Source of the DNA: Sphaerochaeta sp.
GTDB lineage: Bacteria > Spirochaetota > Spirochaetia > Sphaerochaetales > Sphaerochaetaceae
Direction of reading: 5' to 3'
Assembly (NCBI GenBank): GCA_003446545.1
Contig: DMAO01000169.1
Location: 1-5,465, forward strand
DNA: 5,465 nucleotides
Part shown: piece by piece, positions 1-5,465 of the stretch
How the letters are laid out: every line of letters starts with the position of its first letter
Numbering within the stretch: position 1 is the stretch's first letter
Translations under genes and position numbers: made by a program
The notes under the pieces: model-generated
Told to the model about the DNA's origin: nothing
Seen by the model: the letters and a program-made list of their open reading frames with translations, nothing else
Databases searched by the model: none

Positions 1-1014
1 ACAGAGATTCCCTCCACCTACCTCAAAGGTACCGTCAGATAGGACACTGAGGTCAAAGTCAGGATTCTCTGTGATAAAATGCAACCCACCTTCATCAGAG
101 AAGGAGTCTACTTTCTCCACCGGCTGCGGCTTTGCGACCATGACACGCATAAGCTCCTCGACATCCATATGCTTGTCTGTAAGACCTGCTCGCAGGATGT
201 TATCCGAGTTGTTCATCAGCTCTATGCCATTACCCTTCACATAGGCGTGTACTATCTGGGGCTCCAAGTAGATAGCCTCCCCCTTCTCCAGTTCAACGAT
301 ATTGAGCAAGAAGGGTGCAAAGACTCCCGGGTCGTCGGGGAACTCTGCCACTGCCTGCAGGGCTATCTCAACGGCTGTGAGAAAAGGAGTTTTGTCTTCT
401 ACAAGTTCTTGGGCAAGACTCTGTGTATACTCCTCTATCAGGAGCCTAAGAGAGGGTTTGTCCAATCGGTAAAGCACCTCGAAATAGCTCTTGATAGGGT
501 TGCCCTGGCTTTTGCAATTTCCAAGAAGCTTCACAAAGGAAAGAGGCAACACCCTTCTCAAATTGGATTCAATCTCTTGCATCGGGCGAAACTCACACAT
601 TGCCGTGCAGGGGTCCAGGGCATAGAGAATCTCAGCTTTCGGATTTGCATCCGCATAGTTCCAGAGGGCCTGAGGAACCTGTTTGCGTTTCTCTGCCTCC
701 CCTTCATAGCCTTTTTTTGCCTGCACACAGTTTGGGTGACATTGGATCGATAAAGGCTTCTCAATAGCCATGACCTTGAGGAGAAACGGAAACGCCTCGT
801 GTTTTCCAAGAAAGCTCTTGTTCCTAGAAAGGAATTCTGCAAGGAGAAAAGAATCAGAAGAGCTGACGCGTGAGGGACCATTTGGATGGACACCCATCCA
901 AAGCTCCCCTATCGCGACATTCTTCATCTCAGGGTGTTGAACCAAGTCCTGAATAAAGGAGAAGCCACCTCAGGGATAGCTTTTCATCTGTGCGGTTATC
1001 TGTATGACATCCAT
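1..1014 (-). pseudogene. manA: Mannose-6-phosphate isomerase, type I (ManA), interrupted by an early TGA and cut by the window edge
   Basis: Type I phosphomannose isomerases are cytoplasmic zinc enzymes that interconvert mannose 6-phosphate and fructose 6-phosphate. The minus frame reads 338 codons from ATG at 1014 to the left edge. Family landmarks appear in order: GELWMGVHP (36-44), the zinc-site segment SIQCHP (Q91, H93), a glutamate (E128) in PKAEILYAL, and HAYVKGNGIELMNNSDN (from H256) followed by LRAGLT (R275). These match the usual metal ligands Gln, His, Glu, His and the substrate arginine. Family members are about 300-390 residues, so only the C-terminal end is missing. Codon 15 (970-972) is TGA inside the motif YP-stop-GG, where relatives have YxWG, so a TGG to TGA change is likely. 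The rest of the frame is clean, which points to recent inactivation, a sequence error or readthrough. The next in-frame ATG (codon 30) would drop conserved N-terminal sequence. It is the last gene of the pgi-lacI-manA block. Family identity is secure; functional status is not. Confidence 0.9.
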
Positions 1015-1021
1015 GTAGGTA

Positions 1022-1027
1022 CTCCTT
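1022..1027 (-). promoter_or_regulatory. Shine-Dalgarno site of manA
   Basis: On the minus strand AAGGAG lies 7 bases before the ATG at 1014. This near-ideal site fixes the manA start and shows that translation was meant to begin upstream of the internal TGA at codon 15. The lacI-manA gap is only 54 bases and shows no clear terminator, so manA was probably co-transcribed with lacI. Confidence 0.75.
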
Positions 1028-1068
1028 GAAGTGTTGGTAGGATAGACTACTCACTACCCCCAACCCAG

Positions 1069-2109
1069 CTATCGGGTGATTGCCCTACAGCTTCCCCGTA
1101 CCAGAAGAGAAAAGGGGATGGTTACCCTGATGCTGTATTGGCGATTGGAAGAAAGACGGTCGAGCAGGACTTTTACTGCAAGCCTTCCCAGCTCTTTCTT
1201 GGGGATGTCTATAGTTGTCAGCGTTGGCTTGAGATAGACACTGGTATCAATGTTGTCAAAGCCCACTATGGAGGTATCCTGGGGGACTGAGATGCCCGCT
1301 TCATCGAGGGCTTTCATGACCCCCATAGCTACGGTATCATTCCCACAGAATATGGCAGTAGGAAGCTTTTTCGTCATAATGAGCTGTTTCATGCTCTCGT
1401 AGCCATCATTGGCGGTGAGAATCGTATCTCTGACCAGCTTATCAGATACGGGAATGTCATGCTTGGCCATCGCATCCAAAAAACCCTGGTAACGGTGTTC
1501 ATTGAAGACCTGGTGCTTGACCTGGGTTGGTCAGATAAAGCCAATCTCACTGTATCCAAGGCTGATCAGGTACTCGATAGCCTCTTCGACTGCCAGATGG
1601 GCGTCACACAGGACCTCATCGATGTCGTGCCCGATCTCATTCAACACGGCATAGACAAGGTTGGGAATGGTGCTCTTGAGCATGTTGATGTTCTCAAGCG
1701 AGGTGCGTCCCAGCATGATGGCACAGTCGAGCTTGGTATTCTGAATAAACGTAAAAAACCCCGGGGCCTTGATATAGGTGACAAAAAAATTATGGGGAAA
1801 GGCAGCTCCTTGGTTGATGACCTCTTGCTGGATGCCTGCAAGCAGGGCAGAGAAGATAGGGGAGACATAGGTCTCGTGCTCACTGGTCAGGATACAGGCA
1901 ACCGAGAAGGTCTTGTCTGCTCCCTTGTACTCCATGTAGCGTGCCGGGGCGAGTCTCTGGGCGAAGTAGCCCAACCACTGGGCAGATTCAAACACCTTGG
2001 AGACGGTCTGCTCGTTAGACTTGCTGCTCATATCATTGTTCAGAATTCTTGCCACCATTGATATGGAGCCCCCTGTGTCCAGAGCAATATCCTTGAGTTT
2101 TACAGCCAT
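1069..2109 (-). pseudogene. LacI/GalR-family transcriptional regulator interrupted by an in-frame TGA
   Basis: LacI-family repressors pair an N-terminal helix-turn-helix and hinge with a periplasmic-binding-protein-like sugar-sensing domain. The frame from ATG at 2109 to TAG at 1069 spans 346 codons, the usual family length. Residues 3-25 are the helix-turn-helix (KLKDIALDTGGSISMVARIL), followed by LGY near the end of the headpiece. The effector domain runs from FSVACILTSEHETY through LGYSEIGFI. It resumes after the stop with RYQGFLDAM, then PTAIFCGNDTVAMGVMKAL and SIVGFDNIDTSVYLKP. Codon 193 (1531-1533) is TGA, between IGFI and PTQVKHQ, where relatives usually have glycine or another residue. 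Both halves share one frame, so a single substitution explains the break. The truncated product would keep its DNA-binding domain but lose the C-terminal part of the sensor. Its position between pgi and manA suggests local control of sugar-phosphate genes. The effector cannot be deduced. Confidence 0.9.
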
Positions 2110-2150
2110 AGGACATTTCCCGTGTGTGTCGTGTTCATCATGTGGCCTCC
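2100..2150 (-). promoter_or_regulatory. lacI translation-initiation region with a strong Shine-Dalgarno ahead of an out-of-frame 13-codon frame
   Basis: On the minus strand GGAGG (2150-2146) sits 4 bases before ATGATG (2141-2136), and the first ATG overlaps the pgi stop as ATGA. The frame opened there is not the lacI frame: it encodes MMNTTHTGNVLWL and stops at TAA (2102-2100), 7 bases past the lacI ATG at 2109. The ATG at 2109 itself has only a weak GGGAAA upstream. Either lacI really starts at 2141 and has a one-base indel in its first codons, or the short frame is a translationally coupled leader. With the nearby decay, the indel seems more likely. Confidence 0.45.
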
Positions 2151-2715
2151 TTTTTTCCCAACTCAGCGTACATATTTTTCTTGTAGCTCTCAACCCCTTC
2201 CTGTTCAAAGGGATCCACATCAAGCAAGGTGGCAGAAAGATAGGCAGAAAGCAGGAAGAACCAGAACAAGGAGCCCAATGCCTGTTCATTCAGTGGAGAG
2301 TTCAGGGAAAGTTCACAGCAAGGCACTCCATCAACAGAGTGTGCCCGTAAGGCTGACCGGTACACACACGCGTTCAGGACTGAGAACTGCTTGCCATCGA
2401 GGTAGGAGAAGGCATCTATAACATCTTCTGAAGGCTCTATTTGTAGCTCCTCTGTCTGGTAGCTCAGGTGCAAAGGTCTCCAGAATGACTCGGGGGCCCT
2501 CCTGCACATACTGACCTACTGCATGAAGATCTTCGGAGTAGGAAAACCCTACAGGGAAGAGAACCTTGTCCGTCTTTCCTTCTGATTCTGCGAAGAGCGG
2601 ATCCACCAACGAGAAAGGGCAAAAAGGTCAGGTTCGAAGAAGACAAGGCTCTCTATCTGTATACCCTGATGATGTTCCTTAGGACGGCATACCGCATTGC
2701 ACTGTTCTCTTCGAG
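2138..2715 (-). pseudogene. pgi: Glucose-6-phosphate isomerase remnant (C-terminal half, several frameshifts)
   Basis: Glucose-6-phosphate isomerase interconverts glucose 6-phosphate and fructose 6-phosphate in the cytoplasm. Only the C-terminal half is recognisable. In order: LEENSAMRYAVLRNII (2715 to about 2673), GIQIESLVFFEPDLFALSRWW in another frame (to about 2600), LFAESEGK and DLHAVGQYVQEGP in a third frame (to about 2468), and EPSEDVIDAFSYLDGK through DPFEQEGVESYKKNM in a fourth stretch ending at TGA 2138. The last motif is the family's C-terminal signature, with Glu where Asp or Asn is usual before Gln; its lysine is retained. Frame changes lie near 2672, 2598 and 2468. The one at 2598 fits loss of one C, while at 2672 several bases seem missing compared with relatives. 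A TGA (2716-2718) precedes the fragment. The conserved GGRF/Y-S signature and the whole N-terminal half are absent, and the GNAT gene occupies the space beyond. This is a pseudogene; I expect a functional copy elsewhere. Confidence 0.85.
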
Positions 2716-2984
2716 TCACTTGTTGCTTGCAACCCAGATGGAGGGGAAGGACTTCTCAGGAGGAAAGTTTCCGACCGTGGTCCCAATCAATTCCACATTG
2801 GCATTAGGCTTGAGGATGGTACTGGTGGCAGGAGAGAATCCAACCACTACGTCCATACCGCCATTGGAAGCCATACCTGCTCACTAGCGGGTTTGCCAGC
2901 ATTGATCAGATTGTACATGGACTTGAACCGGCCACCAAACTTCGATGTAGACAGTCTTGCCCCAGAGCGTCGCTTAGCGGTAGT
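2716..2984. other. Unassigned gap between the pgi remnant and the GNAT gene
   Basis: No gene is recognised here. On the minus strand a frame is open from 2880 to 2719, ending at the TGA that precedes the pgi fragment and lying in phase with its first segment. It includes MDVVVGFSPATSTIL and VELIGTTVGNFPPEKSFP, which I cannot match to pgi or to any other family. It is closed upstream by consecutive TAG and TGA codons. On the plus strand the GNAT frame stays open back to 2814 but has no usable start before 2985. I see no convincing promoter for the GNAT gene. The segment probably holds the breakpoint that removed the pgi N-terminus, or a highly decayed or inserted piece. Confidence 0.4.
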
Positions 2985-3473
2985 ATGCTCAACATGGAAA
3001 TACAACTCATCTATATCCAAGAGAGCGAATCGGCAAAGGAGAAGAGCCAAAGCTATATTATCCAATGCCAAGCTGTGCGCAGAAGTGTATTCGTCGAAGG
3101 CCAGGGAGTCGATGAAAAGATCGACTTCGATGGCAAGGACAGAACGTGTGCACACCTTCTTCTCTTGCTTGACAAGGAGGCTGCGGGAACCTTGAGGATC
3201 CGAAGGACTGAAGAGGGAACCAAGCTTGAACGCATCGCTGTATTGGAGAAGCATAGGGGAAAGCAGCTGGGAAAACTGCTGGTGGAAAGTGCCCTCTCCC
3301 TTGTTTCCTCCAGGGTGTATATCCATGCCCAGACACACAGCAAAGAGTTCTACCTCAAGGTTGGCTTTGTCATAGAGGACAGTACAGTCTACTATGAAGC
3401 CAACATCCCCCACATCACCATGATCTGGCCAAAAGGCCAAGGAGTCTCGCCTTGCACCATAACAACACTATAG
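2985..3473 (+). CDS. GNAT family N-acetyltransferase (ElaA/YjcF-like)
   Basis: This cytoplasmic acetyl-CoA-dependent N-acetyltransferase has an unknown substrate. The 162-residue product has the layout of ElaA/YjcF-type GNAT proteins. VRRSVFVEGQGVDEKIDFDG (31-50) is the N-terminal hallmark, typically R-x-x-VFV-x-EQGV-x-x-x-x-EFDG. LERIAVLEKHRGKQLG (81-96) is motif A, in which R91-G92-K93-Q94-L95-G96 forms the pyrophosphate-binding loop. HAQTHSKEFYLKVGF (114-128) is motif B, and the ending ANIPHITM (139-146) matches the usual AGIPH-x-x-M. About 16 residues extend beyond that, partly in the overlap with gpsA. Start choice is uncertain: ATG at 2985 and ATG at 2994 both fit and neither has a clear Shine-Dalgarno. 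The stop is TAG, 22 bases inside gpsA, which implies co-transcription and possibly translational coupling. The gene is intact, unlike the opposite-strand block. Confidence 0.88.
   Translation: MLNMEIQLIYIQESESAKEKSQSYIIQCQAVRRSVFVEGQGVDEKIDFDGKDRTCAHLLLLLDKEAAGTLRIRRTEEGTKLERIAVLEKHRGKQLGKLLVESALSLVSSRVYIHAQTHSKEFYLKVGFVIEDSTVYYEANIPHITMIWPKGQGVSPCTITTL
3439..3444 (+). promoter_or_regulatory. Shine-Dalgarno site of gpsA that decides a TTG start
   Basis: AAGGAG lies 7 bases before TTG at 3452. The first in-frame ATG after that falls beyond the GAGVFG nucleotide-binding loop and cannot be the start. The TTG is therefore well supported both by the ribosome site and by protein content. The site lies within the coding sequence of the GNAT gene. 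Confidence 0.75.
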
Positions 3474-4420
3474 TAGTAGCAGGAGCAGGGGTATTCGGCA
3501 CAGCTATGGCCGAACGCCTCTCCTGGAACAGAAACAATACCGTCATCCTCTGGACCATCGAAGAAGATGTGGTTCTGGATATCAATCGAAATCATAGGAA
3601 TACCAAGTACTTTCCCACCCACTTCCTCAATACCAGCATCAGGGCGACAGGGGACAAGGTAATATTCAGCTCAGCTGACTGCATCCTTCTGGTAATCCCT
3701 TCCAAGGCGATCGTATCGTTCACAGAGGAGATCAAGGCTCTTACAAAAGAGGATTGCATGGTGATCAACCTTGCAAAGGGCATGAGTGATGACGGTGCCT
3801 TCATCACTGAGCAGATCCCCTTTAGGAGAACTGCCAGCATGAAGGGACCTACCTTCGCCATAGAGGTGCTCCACGGCCTGCCCTCCTCCTTTACCTTTGG
3901 GGGAGACAGGGAGGACTACCTCGACTTCAAGAATGACATCCTGCCTGAGACCGGTCTCTATCTGGATTATACCCAGGACATCCGCTCTGTCGAGCTGATG
4001 AGCATCCTGAAGAACATGTATGCAATCGCAATAGGGTTGGTATCGGGGCGGTTCAACTCGCCTAATGTGGACTTTCTCATCTACACCAAGGCAGTCAACG
4101 AGATGAGGCGCTTCCTCTCCCTCTTCGAGTGTGAGACAGAGACCATATTCCGCTACTGCGGTATTGGGGACCTCGGACTGACCAGCCTCAACGACCTCTC
4201 GCGTAACCGCACCCTGGGCCTCTTGATGGGCAAGGGGTTCTCGATGGAAGGAGGCAACAAGTCCTCTACGGTCATCGAAGGAAGCAGAACCGTCAAGCTT
4301 ATGGGGGAGATGACACGAGAAAAGGATGTCACCGAGCAGTTCCCCCTTGTCCAGGCCCTGTACCGTCTGATGTATGAGGGAGAGACCCTCAACGAGTACA
4401 TGCAGGCAGCCTTCAGCTGA
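3452..4420 (+). CDS. gpsA: NAD(P)-dependent glycerol-3-phosphate dehydrogenase
   Basis: GpsA reduces dihydroxyacetone phosphate to sn-glycerol 3-phosphate in the cytoplasm, supplying the backbone for phospholipids. The 322-residue frame is complete and close to the family length (about 330-340). It has the Rossmann loop GAGVFG (11-16), VIPSKA (81-86), NLAKGM (106-111, K109), GPTFAIEV (132-139), ELMSILKNMYAIAIG (181-195, with the LKN lysine K187), GIGDLGLT (237-244, D240), SRNR (250-253) and VIEGSRT (274-280). The segment after AIAIG (SGRFNSPNVDFLIYTKAVNEM, about 198-218) departs from the usual pattern, where an NAxAALITRGLxEM-like stretch is expected: the arginine of ITR is a lysine here. The other catalytic residues are present, so I judge it functional. 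It starts at TTG, overlaps the GNAT gene by 22 bases and ends at TGA, directly after the family's C-terminal helix, so TGA acts as a genuine stop here. Confidence 0.95.
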   Translation: MHHNNTIVVAGAGVFGTAMAERLSWNRNNTVILWTIEEDVVLDINRNHRNTKYFPTHFLNTSIRATGDKVIFSSADCILLVIPSKAIVSFTEEIKALTKEDCMVINLAKGMSDDGAFITEQIPFRRTASMKGPTFAIEVLHGLPSSFTFGGDREDYLDFKNDILPETGLYLDYTQDIRSVELMSILKNMYAIAIGLVSGRFNSPNVDFLIYTKAVNEMRRFLSLFECETETIFRYCGIGDLGLTSLNDLSRNRTLGLLMGKGFSMEGGNKSSTVIEGSRTVKLMGEMTREKDVTEQFPLVQALYRLMYEGETLNEYMQAAFS

Positions 4421-4443
4421 CTGACCAATACCCTACCCTTTTC

Positions 4444-4518
4444 TTGTCTTTCCAGAATACTGATGGCTAAAGACAATGCGAAGGAGCTTGCACACAAGCG
4501 TAGCATCCTTCTTGTCTT
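4444..4518 (+). repeat. Inverted repeat with two competing stem options, possible terminator or attenuator-like element
   Basis: AAGACAA (4470-4476) pairs with TTGTCTT (4512-4518), GAAGGA (4480-4485) with TCCTTC (4506-4511), and GCTTG (4486-4490) with CAAGC (4495-4499) around a CACA loop. That gives 18 base pairs interrupted by a 3-base and a 6-base bulge. A second copy of the outer arm, TTGTCTTT (4444-4451), can instead pair with AAAGACAA (4469-4476), so the two folds exclude each other. No run of T follows the large stem, so a classic intrinsic terminator is doubtful. Its position 24 bases past the gpsA stop suggests a role in 3' end formation or transcript stability. Confidence 0.45.
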
Positions 4519-4743
4519 CCTAATGACTATCTGATGGTGCGGCCAGTATAGGTGCAACCTTTGAATATGAAGAAGAGTACGATACAAATAGGGTTGGCCT
4601 TTAAGACCAGTGCACTCTCCACCTGCTCTTCATCCCAAAATAGCGAACCTTGGGATAAGGCAAGGCGATAGGGCAGCAACAGAATGCTATTCTCAATTGG
4701 GGCATACAAATTGGGTCTTCCTGGTATCTTTGGTACATTTCTC

Positions 4744-4773
4744 TTGCCTTCGGCCTAATAAAACCAATATGAT
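4744..4773 (+). promoter_or_regulatory. Possible sigma-70-type promoter of the exported protein gene
   Basis: TTGCCT (4744-4749) and TATGAT (4768-4773) resemble the -35 and -10 consensus, with an 18-base spacer. The -10 match is five of six and the -35 match four of six. A start 7 bases past the -10 would place the ribosome site at the very 5' end of the mRNA, which is unusually tight. The real promoter may therefore lie elsewhere upstream. Confidence 0.3.
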
Positions 4774-4778
4774 TACGT

Positions 4779-4783
4779 AGGAG
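4779..4783 (+). promoter_or_regulatory. Shine-Dalgarno site of the exported protein gene
   Basis: AGGAG lies 5 bases before ATG at 4789. A nearer ATG at 4785 is only 1 base away and opens a different frame without a signal peptide. The site and the signal peptide together favour 4789. Confidence 0.65.
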
Positions 4784-4788
4784 CATGC

Positions 4789-5465
4789 ATGAACCGACAC
4801 CTTACCCTACCTATCCTTGTTCTCCTGCTGGTATTTCTCTTAGGAAGCCCCCTATTTGCTGCAAACCTCGTTGCAACCTACACAGAGGAGATCGATACCA
4901 CCATCGCATCCAGCGCCTCCTTTGGTGTAGGGGCACCCAATTATTCCTTGGCTTTTCACGTGGGGACAGTAATCCTCCAGAAGGTTGGCGGCGGTTGGAT
5001 ATCAACCTTCTATGACCTGTTTCTCAATCATACGGGATCACTGAACAATCCCCTTACCCTGGTAAACAACAGACCCATTGGGGGGAACACTACTTTCAAT
5101 GCACAGCTGGTAGCAAAAGTACAGCATAATGCCTCAACACAAATAGTGGTCCTTGGCTCGACGGCGGGACAGAAAACCCTTATCAATTCCGAGTTGAGAA
5201 ATTATCCCATAACCATTGACTACTATGTTCGCATAGCAGGAATACCTGCTGTAGAACAGGTCGCAGGCGCTTACTTCCAATTTGCAACTCCGCCAGGAGG
5301 GACCTTGGGTGATTTCACCCTAGAATCAAGGTATAGTTTTTGGGGGTTGATACAATTTATTGAAAATATTGAAATCGATGGGTCTAACACTTCTGTCCCC
5401 TTCTTCATGACTGATTACTCCAGCGGTTCACCTAACTATATCAACATCAACTCAGTCGACCCTAC
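4789..5465 (+). CDS. Secreted or outer-envelope protein of unknown function, partial (3' end beyond window)
   Basis: I do not recognise a family. The frame is open for 225 codons to the right edge. Residues 1-24 form a clear Sec-type signal peptide: a short basic start (MNRH), a long hydrophobic core rich in Leu and Val (5-18), and GSPLFA before a probable cleavage at A24 or A25. No cysteine follows the core, so it is not a lipoprotein. The visible mature part of about 200 residues has no cysteine and no further membrane segment. It is rich in Asn, Thr, Ser and Gly with alternating hydrophobic residues (for example TQIVVLGSTAGQ and YPITIDYYVRIAG), as expected of beta-sheet surface or envelope proteins. 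The start is set by AGGAG 5 bases upstream. The gene follows gpsA after 368 bases and is probably a separate transcription unit. Alternatives include an adhesin-like or fibre subunit or a periplasmic beta-sandwich, but none can be shown. Confidence 0.8.
   Translation, partial: MNRHLTLPILVLLLVFLLGSPLFAANLVATYTEEIDTTIASSASFGVGAPNYSLAFHVGTVILQKVGGGWISTFYDLFLNHTGSLNNPLTLVNNRPIGGNTTFNAQLVAKVQHNASTQIVVLGSTAGQKTLINSELRNYPITIDYYVRIAGIPAVEQVAGAYFQFATPPGGTLGDFTLESRYSFWGLIQFIENIEIDGSNTSVPFFMTDYSSGSPNYININSVDP

Larger units (their letters stand above)
4421..4788. other. Intergenic region between gpsA and the exported protein gene
   Basis: This 368-base stretch has no confidently identified gene. Its left part (4444-4518) holds an inverted repeat with alternative pairings, entered separately. 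The middle and right part carries on the minus strand a frame open from 4754 to 4527. It contains PIENSILLLPYRLAL and SLFWDEEQVESALVL and stops at TAG; its only plausible start is TTG at 4709, without a ribosome site. I do not recognise it, and it may be chance or a relic. The last 45 bases hold a possible promoter and a ribosome site for the gene at 4789. I see no tRNA, no riboswitch I can name, and no strong T-tract terminator. Confidence 0.5.

Noticed and set aside
79..753. A 224-codon plus-strand frame
   Set aside because: It lies antisense to manA, whose frame shows conserved zinc-site and substrate motifs throughout; the plus frame has no recognisable motifs and no ribosome site.
1033..1064. 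Short inverted repeat (GTTGGTAG and CTACC-CCC-AAC) between lacI and manA as an operator or terminator
   Set aside because: The arms match only with a 3-base interruption, no T-tract follows on the minus strand, and the symmetry is not that of a typical LacI operator.
1459..2061. A 200-codon plus-strand frame
   Set aside because: It is antisense to the LacI regulator, whose helix-turn-helix and sensor motifs are clear; the plus frame is a shadow.
2914..2938. A tRNA T-arm-like sequence on the minus strand (GGTTCAAGTCC)
   Set aside because: The flanking bases do not form the T-stem, and no acceptor, D or anticodon arm can be built around it.
2847..3440. A 197-codon minus-strand frame
   Set aside because: It is antisense to the GNAT gene, which has motifs A and B in the plus frame. 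Its tail KFGGRF resembles the pgi GGR(F/Y) signature, but the spacing to the next pgi segment is about 70 residues instead of about 36, and no flanking similarity supports it.
1..4420. Genome-wide reassignment of TGA to Trp
   Set aside because: gpsA and pgi both end at TGA at family-typical C-termini, TGG encodes Trp throughout, and pgi also has frameshifts that recoding would not explain. It is kept only as a checkable alternative.
4785..5015. A 76-codon plus frame beginning at ATG 4785
   Set aside because: It is only 1 base from the ribosome site and overlaps the signal-peptide-bearing frame at 4789, which stays open to the edge; it is a shadow.

Overview
This is a bacterial window of roughly half G+C with two opposed gene blocks. 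The protein character (a sugar-phosphate gene set, an exported beta-rich protein with a long hydrophobic signal peptide, a GpsA of spirochaete-like flavour) suggests a fermentative, sugar-using bacterium, perhaps a Sphaerochaeta-like spirochaete. That placement is an impression from protein style and was not tested by any search.

Left half (about 1-2715, minus strand). Three genes read right to left: the C-terminal half of glucose-6-phosphate isomerase (pgi), a LacI-family repressor, and type I mannose-6-phosphate isomerase (manA, running off the left edge). They form an operon-like block: pgi ends next to the lacI leader, and manA starts 54 bases after the lacI stop behind a good Shine-Dalgarno site. 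Both enzymes make fructose 6-phosphate, and the LacI protein would be a fitting sugar-responsive regulator. All three are broken as written. pgi lacks its N-terminal half and needs three frame changes. lacI has an in-frame TGA at codon 193. manA has an in-frame TGA at codon 15, where the family has a tryptophan. The block looks like a decaying sugar-phosphate operon, although sequence error could explain the single-base lesions.

Middle (2716-2984). This is a gap of about 270 bases with no gene I can name. It contains a minus-strand open stretch joined in frame to the pgi remnant, and probably marks where the rest of pgi was lost.

Right half (2985-5465, plus strand). A GNAT N-acetyltransferase of the ElaA/YjcF type overlaps by 22 bases an intact NAD(P)-dependent glycerol-3-phosphate dehydrogenase (gpsA) that starts at TTG behind AAGGAG. 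A 368-base intergenic region follows, with a sizeable inverted repeat and a second, mutually exclusive pairing option. Last is the start of a secreted protein of unknown function, which runs off the right edge. The plus-strand genes are undamaged, in clear contrast to the minus-strand block.

I see no CRISPR array, RNA gene, insertion sequence or recognisable new multi-gene system here. The points most worth a second look are the coordinated inactivation, the three internal TGA codons, and the hairpin region after gpsA.
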